Assembly (NCBI RefSeq): GCF_023159225.1
Contig: NC_063188.1
Span: forward strand, 10,871,086-10,935,085
Direction: 5' to 3'
DNA length: 64,000 nucleotides
Origin: Perognathus longimembris pacificus
Lineage: Eukaryota > Chordata > Mammalia > Rodentia > Heteromyidae
The notes under the pieces are model-generated. The model searched no databases. It was given only the letters and a program-made list of their open reading frames with translations, and had not been told where the DNA came from. The position numbers were made by a program, and so were the translations under genes. Positions 44,886 to 55,759 of the stretch are shown piece after piece; positions within the stretch are counted from its first letter, which is position 1; the number at the start of each line of letters is the position of its first letter.

Positions 44886-46830
44886 TAAAACATCCTTTAG
44901 CATTATTAGCATTTCTTGTGTCATGAATAGATCTCATTTGTATTTGTTTTAGCTGAATAGCTCAGTGTCAAATTAATGGCAGTATCTTTTCCATGGTTTG
45001 TATAGTCTAGCATTTAATTCTAGATATGAGGAAAACAAATCAATGAAATGACCCTTTAAATTTCCTTCTACATACCTGACATTTCCCATATGTCATTTCT
45101 TTGCTTGTTATCATTCACTGGAATCAGAATATACTTTGAAAATGCTAATTCACTGTATTGTCTATAACGAATGGTCTAGTTTATCAAACCTTCTAAGGGA
45201 AAGTGAGGTTGACTTGTATAGCCATTACGCAAAGGATGGAATTATAATATGAACCATTATGTGTTATTATATCACATTTGTAATGTTTTATGTTTTCCAG
45301 CTTCTCACATATAAAATGTCACATTTTTGTAGCTTCTCAAATGGAAATTTAGCATGAACACTGCATATAAACCAGTGTCTGCCCATAGCCTCTCTCCCTT
45401 AGTGGATCCTCTATAAATGACAAGGCAAAGACTGATATGAAGCAGACAACTGCACCATTCTTTCTGCAGCTATTTTTCAAAATTCTCTGCAAGGATATCT
45501 TTGTTTAGTGCACACTTTTCAAGTACAGTCTTTTTTTTATCGTCTCAGCTATAGAATGAATTCCCAGGCTCTGAATAATGGTTTGTCAGATAGCATCACT
45601 TTAGAAACTATGATCTCAATATGACAATGTGGAGCTCCTACCTGGATTCCTGACAGTTACTGTGTTTTGGAATTATTTCAAGGTGAAAATTTTTACATGA
45701 AAAGGGAACTACAAAATGGGATGCATATGTATGTGAAGACAGACACAGACTGCATCGCTACTTGAGAGCTTGTGAAGGTATACATCAAATATTATCATAA
45801 TGTCTCAACAAATAAAAGAACCTAGTTTCAAAATTGAAAGTATGGGGCCAGGCCCATATATTGTACCATTCTATTGTCAATAAGGTCTACTAAAGAAAAA
45901 GATCACATGACAGTTTGAAGGCAATATTCTAATACTCTTTGGGGATGAGGGTCCCCTTTTTAGGATGCATGGTATGAATTTAGTCAAAGGTTTATATATA
46001 ATGTTGACATGTAACAGGGTAATTGTATGATCCAATGGATAAAATCAATTGTGGCTCCATTTCTTATTATTCTGCAGTACCCGAAGGGAGATTTTGTCCT
46101 TCCTTTCCCTGAAACTGTGGGCTTGACAGAATTAGAGTGGTAGTCCTTATCATCAATTGAAACACACTTTTATCAGAATTGAATTACAAGCTGTAATTGC
46201 CACTAGAGTAGTTGAGACTATCAGTATCCTTAAATCATAACAAAAATAGCAATCACCATCTTGGATGTATGGATTCATTGAGTAAATCCACAGGAACAAT
46301 TACAATGTTATTCTACAAATACTTCTGGAACACAAGCTGCCCAGTTTAGCATCTTTGGCTACCTCCCTTGTATCACAGTAACTTTGAATAGGCAAATACA
46401 ACAGTACTTGGCCAGGGACTGTTAACACTTCAAGATGAGAGTCAAAGTCATACTACAAGGAATGCCACCAAGATAAGAAGTTACGGTAGCCAACCATTAG
46501 AGGAATGTGTTCTGTACAGTAGAAGAAACAGAGTATCATCTACAAGTCAGGACCAAGTACAGTGGAAATGAAACCCTTTAACAATTTGGGGAAACTACTC
46601 TTGACTCCTAAAATGGGTCCCAGTAGAAAAACTTGTGGGTGGTGATGACACAAAGTTGCTTGCCTTCAATCTCCCTTCAAAGAAGGTGAGACTGCTCAGC
46701 CATAAGGGGACACATGGCCTTTCTTCCACTAGTGTTTTAACTGAGTCACCATCCATGATCATTCAAGTCTTTGGTAACAAAAATTACTCAGCAAGGTAAG
46801 AACACATGTACTCCAATAATGACTCACAAT
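44886..46830. other. Unassigned sequence
   Basis: Nearly 2 kb without a recognised repeat. No open frame over 60 codons with family features and no splice-framed exon I can defend. This is one of the larger repeat-free blocks. Confidence 0.55.
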
Positions 46831-46834
46831 TCTC

Positions 46835-46920
46835 TAGACATGACTGTGGACAGACTACTTAAATTGTGAGTTTCACACCTCTGTAAAATGTATGTTTGAA
46901 TAGTACTTACTTAAAAAACC
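46835..46920 (+). mobile_element. MIR SINE fragment
   Basis: 'gactgtggacagactactta', 'aattgtgagtttcacacctc', 'tgtaaaatgtatgtttgaat' and 'agtacttactt' follow MIR 'gtgaccttgggcaagttactta', 'cctcagtttcctcatctgta', 'aaatggggataatagtacctac'. Confidence 0.6.
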
Positions 46921-48000
46921 AGAGGTCACGAACAACATACTCATTCAATTCCTTATTTATTCAAACCTAATTGAGTTGCTAGTCTGTGCAAGCATTGAAC
47001 TAGCAACTGAGAAAACGAATGAGATGCAATATAAGAATCTATCTTTCAAAATAATCATGCTCTAGGGAAGGACATCAACATACAAATAACACTGACAGCA
47101 CTACATGGGAAGTCTAATAGTAACAGTACAAGATGCTTTAGTAATCCAAATAAAGAGCATCTCTTTCATACTGTTAGAGTGGAATTTCTTTAACATAAAT
47201 AAGTTTGATTTTTAAAGATACATGGGCATTTACTTAATGGATCTGTTTAGAATTGGAAATAAACTTATGAAAGCACTAAATTGAAAGCAAGAATAAGGTG
47301 CATCAAACAGTTCAACAAGGAAGGAATTGATAGATGAGGCAAAAAGCAAGAGGCATATAATCTAGGATTATGTGGTGGAGAGGGGACTATTTTGTGGAGC
47401 ACTAAAAATGGAAATTTTTAGTGGGAAACCAATCAGATTTGTCTTTATATCAGTGTGTCTTCAGTGTGGTCAACAACTGGCAGCAAAAGCGCCATCTGGG
47501 AGTTGTTACAAGTACAACTTCTCCAGCCCCACTTCAGACCTGTTAACTCAGGATATCTAGGCATGAGACTTAGCAATATATGTTTTAATAAGCACTGCAG
47601 AGTGTTCTGATATAATTTGAGAATCATGCATCTAGGGCTCTGGCTACAATAGAAAACAATGTGTTGGTAAAGTTGAAAGTACACAAAACTAGCCTTGGGG
47701 TAATAGGTAAGGAGTTGTGATAATTCATTTGAAAGAGAGTGTGGGCACTGAAGACCCCACTCTTAAAATTAAGATAATCCTTGATCAAAAAAAATCTTAT
47801 TAATTCTTGGAAAATTCCCTGGACTTTCCTTTACTTTCTGACTAATGCTTTTATGGGAAAGTTTTCATATAACACCAAAACTGCTGCTGAAAAGAACATC
47901 TTTAGATTTAATCCAATTAGCTTTGCTTATGCTAAAATAAAGGACATTTGAAACCTGTCTTCTCGCTCATTATTCTTCTTTTCCTGCTTAAGCTGGTTTC
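46921..48000. other. Unassigned sequence
   Basis: No repeat or exon recognised in about 1.1 kb. Confidence 0.5.
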
Positions 48001-48002
48001 AT

Positions 48003-48180
48003 TATTTTTTAATTTAATTCTATTGTCAAAGTGATATACAGAGGGGTTACAGTTGCATACGTAAGGTAAGGAGTACATTGCTTGTCAAACGCTGTTACTG
48101 CCTCCCTCGTTTTTCTCCTGCTTTCCCCCCAATTCCTCCTCCCCTGAAATTGTAAAGTTTATTTCCAACAGATTGTCTTG
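48003..48180 (-). mobile_element. LINE-1 3' end fragment
   Basis: 'attctattgtcaaagtgata', 'tacagaggggttacagttgc', 'tacattgcttgtcaaacgct', 'ttttctcctgctttcccccc' and 'gattgtcttgtgtcact' are the reversed last 175 bases of the L1 3'UTR. Confidence 0.87.
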
Positions 48181-48267
48181 TGTCACTCACTACTCTTTGC
48201 AAAACTTGTATTTATAATACTATACTTTTATACCAGCTATTCTCTCTGCTTTACCACCATATTATTC

Positions 48268-48610
48268 AGCTCATGCTACTCTAACAACATATCACAAATG
48301 GGGTGGTTTATCAACCAGTATTTAGTTTCTAACAGTTCTGGAGGCTTGAAGGTTGAGATTGGAGAAACAACAGGGCTGGAGTGCTGGCTAGTAGGAGATA
48401 GTTTTCTTCCATGTGCTTCAACATGAACACAGGGCTGTGGAGTTTCTTCTTTGTCTAGGTTCATAAGTTTCTTTGTATTACATATCTACATTTATGAATT
48501 CATTAACTTTAAACATTTCTTCAAGGACCCTTTCTCCAAATAAAGTTATATGGCAGTTAGGGCTAATAACATGTGACTCGGAGTAGGAGGAATGATTCAG
48601 ACCACAGAAG
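48268..48610 (+). mobile_element. Ancient mammalian interspersed repeat, family not fixed
   Basis: 'tactctaacaacatatcaca', 'aatggggtggtttatcaacc', 'tttctaacagttctggaggc', 'ttgaaggttgagatt' and later 'ggaccctttctccaaataaa' follow a known mammalian repeat that reads 'ccataacaaagtaccacaga', 'tgggtggcttaaacaacag', 'ctcacagttctggaggctgg', 'aagaccctatctccaaatac'. I recognise the sequence but cannot name its family with certainty (LTR or DNA element). Confidence 0.55.
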
Positions 48611-48864
48611 TTTTAACTCTTCTACTCCTTAATTTGATCAACTTCTATCACTCCTCAGAAACTTAGAGCCTATATCTTCTGTTTGTGTGCTGTACATTGG
48701 CATTATGCGTAGCCAGTAGAAAAGGATTAATCTTCAGGTCTGTGGGAAATTTTTGTAATGAGAAAAATTAATTCCTTAAGGTGTTGATGTCTTAAACAAG
48801 CTCATCGTATGGCAAAGTTCATTCATTATCAAGGGCCTTATTGTGTATTGAAAAGCTAATTCTT

Positions 48865-49076
48865 TTTTGTTGTTTTTTTTTTTGGCCAGTCCTGGGGCTT
48901 GGACTCTGGGCCTGAGCACTGTCCCTGGCTTCTTTTTGCTCAAGGCTAGTACTCTGCCACTTGAGCCACAGCGCCCCTTCTGGCCATTTTCTGTATATGT
49001 GATGCTGGGGAATTGAACCCAGGGCCTCATGTATACGAGGCAAGCACTCTTGCCACTAGGCCATATCCCCAGCCCA
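48865..49076 (-). mobile_element. IDL-Geo-type dimeric SINE, full length
   Basis: Tail 'tttttgttgttttttttttt', reversed right unit ('ggccagtcctggggcttgga', 'ttttgctcaaggctagtact'), linker 'ggccattttctgtatatgtg', and reversed head ending 'atatccccagccc'. Exact 14-bp target duplication 'aaaagctaattctt' at 48,851-48,864 and 49,077-49,090. Confidence 0.97.
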
Positions 49077-49134
49077 AAAAGCTAATTCTTAAAAATGAAT
49101 TTCTCAGTGTTTCTGTTTCAAATGAAAATGACAA

Positions 49135-49375
49135 GGTGTTGGACTTCAGAGGCTCATGCCTGTACTCCTAGGTACTCAGAAGGCTGAGACCTGAGGATCA
49201 CGGTTCAAAGCCAGCCCCAGCAGGAAAGTCCATGAGACTCTTATTTCCAATTACCCACCAGAAAACCGGAAGTGGTGCTGTGGCTCAAGTGATAGAGTGC
49301 TAGCATTGAGCTGAAGAGCTCAAGGACAGCACCAGGCCCAGACTTCAAGCCCCATGACAGACAAAGAAAGGGAAG
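49135..49375 (+). mobile_element. Hybrid SINE: 7SL/B1-type head plus Geo-type unit
   Basis: One of the best preserved of its family: 'aggctcatgcctgtactcct', 'aggtactcagaaggctgaga', 'cctgaggatcacggttcaaa', 'gccagccccagcaggaaagt', 'ttccaattacccaccagaaa', 'accggaagtggtgctgtggc', 'tcaagtgatagagtgctagc', 'attgagctgaagagctcaag' and 'cttcaagccccatgacagac'. It makes the homology of its right half to the IDL-Geo right half plain. Confidence 0.95.
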
Positions 49376-49607
49376 GAACTTTACTCCACAGTACAAACTT
49401 AAGGTTTTTCCAAGAATGAACTATATGGACTTAAGGTAATAGCTATATATCTATGTAGATTCACTGAGTATAGTAAATGCACCACTGTGGTGTGGGATGT
49501 AGGCAGTAAGGAAGGTTGTGTTGTGCTTGTGCATCTAGTTGGGCATAGTTACCTGGGAACTCCATTCAATTTTGCTTAGACCTAGAAATATTGAAGCAGT
49601 ATTTTTT

Positions 49608-49826
49608 CTTTCTTTTTTCATCTGCTGGTCCTAGTGCTTGAACTCAGGGCCTGAGCACTATCTTGGAACCCTTTTGCTCAAGATTAATTCTCTACTACTT
49701 GAATCACAGCACCACTTCTGGGTTTTTGGTACTTAATTGGAGACAAGAGTCATGTGGGCTTTCCTGCCCAGGCTGGCTTTGAACACAATACTCAGAACTC
49801 AGCCTATGAACCACTGGCACCCAGCA
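49608..49826 (-). mobile_element. Hybrid SINE: 7SL/B1-type head plus Geo-type unit
   Basis: Reversed order on the plus strand: 'gctggtcctagtgcttgaac', 'ttttgctcaagattaattct', 'caccacttctgggtttttgg', 'acttaattggagacaagagt', 'caggctggctttgaacacaa', 'tgaaccactggcacccagca'. Part of the head ('tagctaggattacagg') is deleted. Confidence 0.88.
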
Positions 49827-49829
49827 AGA

Positions 49830-51295
49830 TAGTGATTATTAAAGAATGCAAATGAGTCAAAGAACTTCTAAGGTTTCCTAGGCGACTTGTACGTAAAAGT
49901 AAACATAGATCTAAGAAATGGTATTTTATCCAATCATTTTTCAGAAATGGTCCATGGTGTAGACACAGGAGCGAGAGACTGGGAAAGCTGTATTATGACG
50001 GCTTGGTCATGTTGAATGTAGTATGCAAAAGCACTGTAGGTTGAATAAGTGTGGAAGCTCTAGGTAAACAAATCAAATCCGTGTGAATCCAGTTATCTCA
50101 GTGCTCTCAAAACTAGTATTTTGGATGAATGCTCAGGAGCAGGAATATTTTAAGAAGTCCTTCTCAACCATTTTGTCAATTAAACTGTAAAATATATTTT
50201 TGTAAATATAGCTGGGGCTATGACGACCACTGAAAACAGTCTTCATACAATAGCTATAGGATAAAAACATGAATTTTCGAATGAATATGCTGGGAACAGA
50301 ATAAAGAAAGAATTATAGGTGCTCTAAAATAGTGTGGGAAACCACCTAAGAGATTATTGCAATGACATAGATGAGAAATGAGCTTTTAAGACACAAGTAT
50401 AACGGTCAAGCAGAAAGAATTACCCATAGATTGGAGGACAGAATAGAGTTCTCATGGAGCCTGTGCAGGTTTGATTACTCATTATACTTTCTGTATATAG
50501 TCCCAGAGGGGAATCTCAAAGAAGATTTCGGAAATTGTGTTCTGTGTATTAAAGTGGATATTTGTGTGTAGCATGAGTTAGCATAATGATGCTCTGAACC
50601 ATCTTCACATAGAAGCGCGTGGGGTGCTTAGGTCCTGTTGTCCACTTCTATAAGCTATGCTTATTGTGTTTCTATGGTAACAACGCCTCTGCAGCTGCTG
50701 CTATTTCAAAGTAATTGATTGAGACACCACTTTGCAATTTCAACACTCCTGAAATCTGTCCTATACTTGTTTCATAAAAGTGATAATTGCTCCTTTAACA
50801 TTCATTGTAGAGGTATAGAATCAAAAGGGGAACAGTTTTGTAATAAAAATAAAGGCAAGTTATTGGTTTCTTGAGAAGAATGTGGTGTTGAGTGGATTAT
50901 AGGAGCCTGGCTTCTTCTCAGTTCTCTGATTATCTATAAATAGTAGCCAGTTCTGCAAATATTTTTACCACTAGCCCTTTGGTACCAATTTCTTATTGAG
51001 CTGGTCTTGGCTCAAAAAGTGTCTTTTTGTACTGTAAAATCAGCCTAATGGATCATTTTAAACTCAAGCTGATTAAAAGGCTGAACACTGAGACTTAGAC
51101 ACTATCCCCTAGTTTTTATATTCTGTTAGGATTTTGTAAAGCCCAAGCCCAGGCCAGGCTGAGCATTAGTCCAACTTCATCCCACACAGGTCAGGGAAAG
51201 ATATCTGAAGATTCCAATCAATAAGATTAACCATACTCATAGCAAAACCAAACAGTGCATTACAGTGGAGAATTTGTTGCAGTGAGTCAAATCAC
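49830..51295. other. Unassigned sequence
   Basis: About 1.5 kb without a recognised repeat or supported exon. Confidence 0.55.
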
Positions 51296-51299
51296 TGAC

Positions 51300-51440
51300 G
51301 TTGCCTCCTTTCTCCATTTGCAATTCATTGTACAACCTTAGACAACCTACTTTGTTCCTCAGAATGTTTTACCCTACAGGTAAAATGGGAACTCTAATAC
51401 ATGCAATGCTTGTCTCAGTGGGACATTTTGAAATATTTTT
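51300..51440 (+). mobile_element. MIR SINE fragment
   Basis: 'caaccttagacaacctactt', 'tgttcctcagaatgttttac' and 'ctacaggtaaaatgggaact' follow MIR 'gaccttgggcaagttactta', 'agcctcagtttcctc' and 'atctgtaaaatggggata'. Confidence 0.65.
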
Positions 51441-52205
51441 AATACATTTTCATACTTGTGGATCACTGTTGTAATCATTGTCTTACTTTTCATATGCTCA
51501 TTCTTTCCACAGCCAAATATCAGCCTGTATTTCTGCTATTTTCTGGGTTCTGTTGTTGGGAAATTGCAGTTTTTGTGGAGAAGACATATATAATAGCAAA
51601 AAAGTATAAAATAATAAAGGCTATGGGTATTGTAAGTGAAGGATGCCTTGAAATCTTTGTAAAGGCTCTGTGAGATAAGCAGACAAACAATAATAATGAG
51701 AAAACTAAAGCTTAACAACTAAAGTGATTTATAGAAAAAACAAAGTGATGTTTCTGAACTCCAATAGCTATCAATGATAAGAAACTTGTACTTGATTCCC
51801 TTGACACTTGATACAGTATTGTTTCTAATGCAAAACACTGTCTCAGTGTTTCCCAAAGCAATCCAAATGTATTATCACAATGATATGTTGCTGATGTAGG
51901 ACACAATCTTAACAAGTCAACAGTTCAAAAATAAGATTTATAAAACAGCTGATAGTAGCAAAAATAATGTGAGGAAACTGAGTATATACTTGAAACCAAC
52001 TACAGAATGACATGATAAAACATCACAGGAGGTAGGGATTTGATAATGTCCTTAAACTACAGAACCAGCATCCTCCAAAATACATAGGGAAAGCTCATGA
52101 TATTGTATACTAGACCTAAACTGAACCAAATGAAGCTATGTGGTGCTTATCTGAAGGAGGTTTCAATCAAAGGCTGAGGTTATTGAATCTAGCCATACTA
52201 TGAGC
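51441..52205. other. Unassigned AT-rich sequence
   Basis: No repeat or exon recognised. Confidence 0.5.
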
Positions 52206-52210
52206 ATGGC

Positions 52211-52470
52211 ACATTTTACATATATTTTCACTTGAGAGAGCAATAATCAAAATGGAACTGTGAGGAAAAAGGAAAAAGCTATTAGGACAAGAGATAGCAT
52301 GATTCTCCCCTGTAAGTTACATAGCCCTGCTTAGAAAATATTTTATATGCAATTGTATTTGGGAGAGGATTAACAAAATAGAACTGGGAGGAAAAATGAG
52401 AAAGCTCTTAGGGAAAGAGGATAGCATAATTTCTCCCCTTTAAGTCATATATCCCTGTTTTCAAAAGTGG
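52211..52470 (+). repeat. Diverged tandem duplication, about 127 bp unit
   Basis: Copy A (about 52,211-52,337) and copy B (about 52,338-52,470) share, in order, 'gagagag(c)aa-taa-caaaat', 'gaact g.gaggaaaaa', 'gaaaaagct/gagaaagctctt', 'ggacaagagatagcat' versus 'ggaaagaggatagcat', 'ctcccctgtaagttacatag' versus 'ctcccctttaagtcatatat', and 'ccctg'. I estimate 75-80 percent identity by eye. The unit does not match a transposon I know. Confidence 0.85.
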
Positions 52471-52850
52471 GCTGTGTATTAAAATATGAAAGTGAAGGAT
52501 CTGGCAAGAAGGAAAGAAACTTGTCTTCCGTTGATAAGAATGACTGTGAGATGAGTGGGGATTTCAGATGACAAATCATAGAGATGACAAATTATGCTTT
52601 TGAGGGTTAAGGAAGGTAAGCAGAGAACCTTAATATATTCCTAAACCAAGCAGAGAAACCTAGTTAAAATTATAGTTAAGTGGAACATACACTTTAATTC
52701 TCCATTTCCTATGGGCATGTCCATTTGCACATACCTCTGTCACTTTCATCAATATAATCTAACTAATGTTTTGGGTATATAATCATCTACAAATCACTTT
52801 GTAATGAATATTTTGGTATGATATAGCAATTCTGTCAGGTAATACGCCCT
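52471..52850. other. Unassigned sequence
   Basis: No repeat or exon recognised. Confidence 0.45.
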
Positions 52851-52854
52851 TATT

Positions 52855-52985
52855 GTGTAGCATATAAAAAATTTAAACTGAATCTCAAAGAGGTCAAAGA
52901 ATTCCCCAAGGTTGCTCTCAGCAAGTAGGTATAGGATTCTAGCTCTTGCAATGCAATACTCAATCTAATTAACAATTCTGACATT
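52855..52985 (+). mobile_element. MIR SINE fragment
   Basis: 'actgaatctcaaagaggtca', 'aagaattccccaaggttgct', 'agcaagtaggtataggattc' follow MIR 'actgaggcacagagaggtta', 'agtaacttgcccaaggtcac', 'agtaagtggcagagccggga'. Confidence 0.7.
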
Positions 52986-54320
52986 ACAGCAGATCCTAAC
53001 TACGTGATATTCTGATTGGCATCTTCCTGAGGAAATTTTAGGGACTTGTCTTCATTTCATTAGCAATACATTTTCAAGTCATATCTTAGGGTTGGTTGCT
53101 TCTGAAAAGATTTCCACAGATGGCTAACCCCATCTATTTCATTTTCAATTCTTATTATCCAAATCAGAGTGACACTGCCTGACCTTGTCCCCTTAGTCTG
53201 GAGACTCATCTTGTAAGGAAGCTTGTAACTTTCTCTTCCTGAAGAATTTGCCTACAAATTTAAGGGAGGGAAATGATTTTAATGATGAGTCTTGAGAGTG
53301 CCCTCTGGTTCACCTTTTTGTTCCATGCTGTTTTCCTTAATGATGAAGCTTGCCTCATGCCTAGAAAAACACAATTTAAGCTCTGTAATCTCTTTCTTGC
53401 CCCACTGACCACACTGAATAATTTTCAGTACTTTCTTATGATTTCTTCTCAGATAGTTAGAAATAAATATCATGTCCATCTATCAACTTTATTTTCAGCT
53501 ATCCAGATCAAATGGCAGCTCTGGAAGCAGAGATTATGGCAAGGAACTGGTGTCACAAAATGGCTAATTAGTCTTATTACTACACTGCAGGAAGTTAGGC
53601 CAGATCATTTAATAGGTGTCTAGAATGTTTTGTTATTTATTGTCAGATTGTAGGATGCTCAGTGCTGTGTTAACTAGTCTGGTTGATGTAAAGTCTTATA
53701 CTACAAGACTCACCTCCATCATTCTAACTAAGGAGAGGCTGCATGCAGAGGAAGCAGAATTGCTCCTAAAGCAATGTGGTGTTTGATCTCTGTTATTCAG
53801 AAGTCAAAGAACACTCCCATCTAATCACTACATTCTAATCAGTACAACAAGGTGATAAGTTCTCATGTGTGGGATTTTCTTCATGGAATTCTCCCTGGTG
53901 AGGAATGACATTTTTATTGTATCTCCTTTCATTGATAAAACAACTTGTAGCACTTGATCAGGAAACAACATGGCTACCCACAGACAAACACAGGAGATTC
54001 CATCCCAATTTAATAGAACATGATGTATCATCAAGAAAATCACAGGATGATTTGACGAGAGGGAAATAAATACAAGAAGGCTGTTGATTTCTGTGAGGGT
54101 TTTGCAGTTGGTAACACTTTGAAACTTTTGGAAGCCATTTTTGAGGATAGCTTTAATATGATTAAAACTACATGTCAAGGCTGCAGGGCAGGCAATAGGA
54201 CAATGTATGGAAAAAGGTTAATAAAGACTCCCATATTTTGGATGAAGCAAGGCAGTGCCAGGTATTTACTGCAAACAAGACAAGAACTTAAAATTGCAAG
54301 AGGAAGGGCTGGAGGATGTG
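52986..54320. other. Unassigned sequence
   Basis: About 1.3 kb with two open frames of 116 codons (53,273-53,623 plus strand; 54,178-53,828 minus strand). Neither shows domain signatures, codon bias or supporting signals I can defend, so I leave both uncalled. Confidence 0.5.
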
Positions 54321-54339
54321 AAGGTTGGGAGGCAACATT

Positions 54340-54550
54340 ATTATTATTTTTTTTGCCAGTCCTGGGCCTGGAACTCAGGGCCTGAGCACTGTCCCTGGCT
54401 TCTTTTTGCTCAAGGCCACAGCACTCTGCCACTTGAGCAACAGCGCCACTTCTGGTCATTTTTTTCTGTATATGTGGTGCTGGGGAATCAAACCCAGGGC
54501 TTCATGAATATGAGGCAAGCACTCTTGCCACTAGGCCATATCCCCAGCCC
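54340..54550 (-). mobile_element. IDL-Geo-type dimeric SINE, full length
   Basis: Reversed right unit ('gccagtcctgggcctggaac', 'tgctcaaggccacagcactc'), linker 'cattttttctgtatatgtgg' and head ending 'atatccccagccc'. A 14-bp exact target duplication, 'tgggaggcaacatt', lies at 54,326-54,339 and 54,551-54,564. A small change 'ggccaca' replaces 'ggcta' at the A box of the right unit. Confidence 0.97.
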
Positions 54551-54565
54551 TGGGAGGCAACATTC

Positions 54566-55624
54566 TAGAGCACCTGTTAAGAACAAAGTATTCTATTAGG
54601 GGATTTTCATCTAAAACTTTATTTAAACTACCTAAGTTGATGCTTTCATCATTAGTTTATGCACAAAACTCACTTTCTGTGTCTAGAAGTTATATATTTA
54701 AGATCATGCATAAAGTAAGAAGAGAAGATTGCAATTCATATCTTATTCACTCCATGGCCCTTTCAGCTATAGTTCTGGGAAGTCTCACATTGCCCCAAAG
54801 ATAAGTGGTTATGTTTCCTTCTGGATATCAAAGTACATTATATGTGTGTGTGTAAACATACAAGGAAACACTACTGTAATGACTCATGTACTGTATGATT
54901 AATGAAAAACACACACTGATTTATTTTTTTATAAAAATAAAAAGGGGAACTATGGGTTATCTTAAATACAGAGTTTTCTTGTTTTTTAATGTCTAAGAAG
55001 AAACCCAAAGTATCCTAGCCATGTTTCATCCAGCTTGGCCCTCTCTCAAGATGGTTGCTCATCCTTACCGAATGCAACAACGGATGAGAATTGGAGATGT
55101 TCTAAAATTCTGCCACTTGGTGGCTTTTTCTCTCTGAATAATGTCAATTAAAATGAAAATAAATGTCAGAAACACTGAAATAAGGGAGACACACCTTGAT
55201 ACATTGATTTGCCAGATATTCTTATTGGCTGAATAGCCTTACTCAAAAGTTAATACCAATCTTCTGGTCCTGCATGGAATTGTAGCTTACTGGCATATTA
55301 GTGAGAAGTTTATATTCAGAGGAGGTTGTGAGCTCAATGAAGTAGTTTACAGCTGTTTTCAATGATAGCCCAATGAAAATATGAACTCTTCAGATAACTG
55401 GATACAAGCTTCCTGTGGCTCTACTTCTATCTCTCTGTTTCTCTAATTAGCTTACCATGCACCATTTTATGTATTGAAAAAGCAAAGATAAATAAGCCAC
55501 TTTGAGGACTAATAAAAATCTAATGGCTCCAGATGAACATATACCTGGGAAAGTGTAATAACATGTTACAGGTAATACCAAAGTGACAATAGCCAAACTA
55601 AAATAGTGACCTATGTCTGATACT
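54566..55624. other. Unassigned sequence with one CTCF-like word
   Basis: About 1 kb of non-repetitive DNA. It contains a near-match to the CTCF core on the minus strand at 55,110-55,123. Confidence 0.5.
55110..55123 (-). promoter_or_regulatory. CTCF-like motif, one mismatch
   Basis: The minus strand reads CCACCAAGTGGCAG and fits CCASYAGRKGGCRS except for A instead of G at position 7. Weaker than the site at 34.53 kb and possibly chance. Confidence 0.3.
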
Positions 55625-55625
55625 T

Positions 55626-55641
55626 AAAAATGTGAGCAAGA
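55626..55641 (+). repeat. Target-site duplication, left copy, of the 55.6 kb L1
   Basis: 'aaaaatgtgagcaaga' recurs at 58,004-58,019 on the other side of the element. It follows 'tactt', giving a TT/AAAA-type L1 endonuclease site. Confidence 0.9.
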
Positions 55642-55759
55642 GAGAGCCGGCTCCGGCACAGTGCCGGGCACAGCCCCCAGCACTCCGCGCAGCTAAAGCG
55701 AGAAATATTCCAGACGGCAGCCGAGCACGGAGGACCTGACATCGCAGAGACAGCATGAC

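Noticed and set aside
53273..53623. 116-codon open frame (plus strand), and another of 116 codons on the minus strand at 54,178-53,828
   Set aside because: No family signature, no promoter or splice signals I can defend, and length within chance expectation for 64 kb in six frames.
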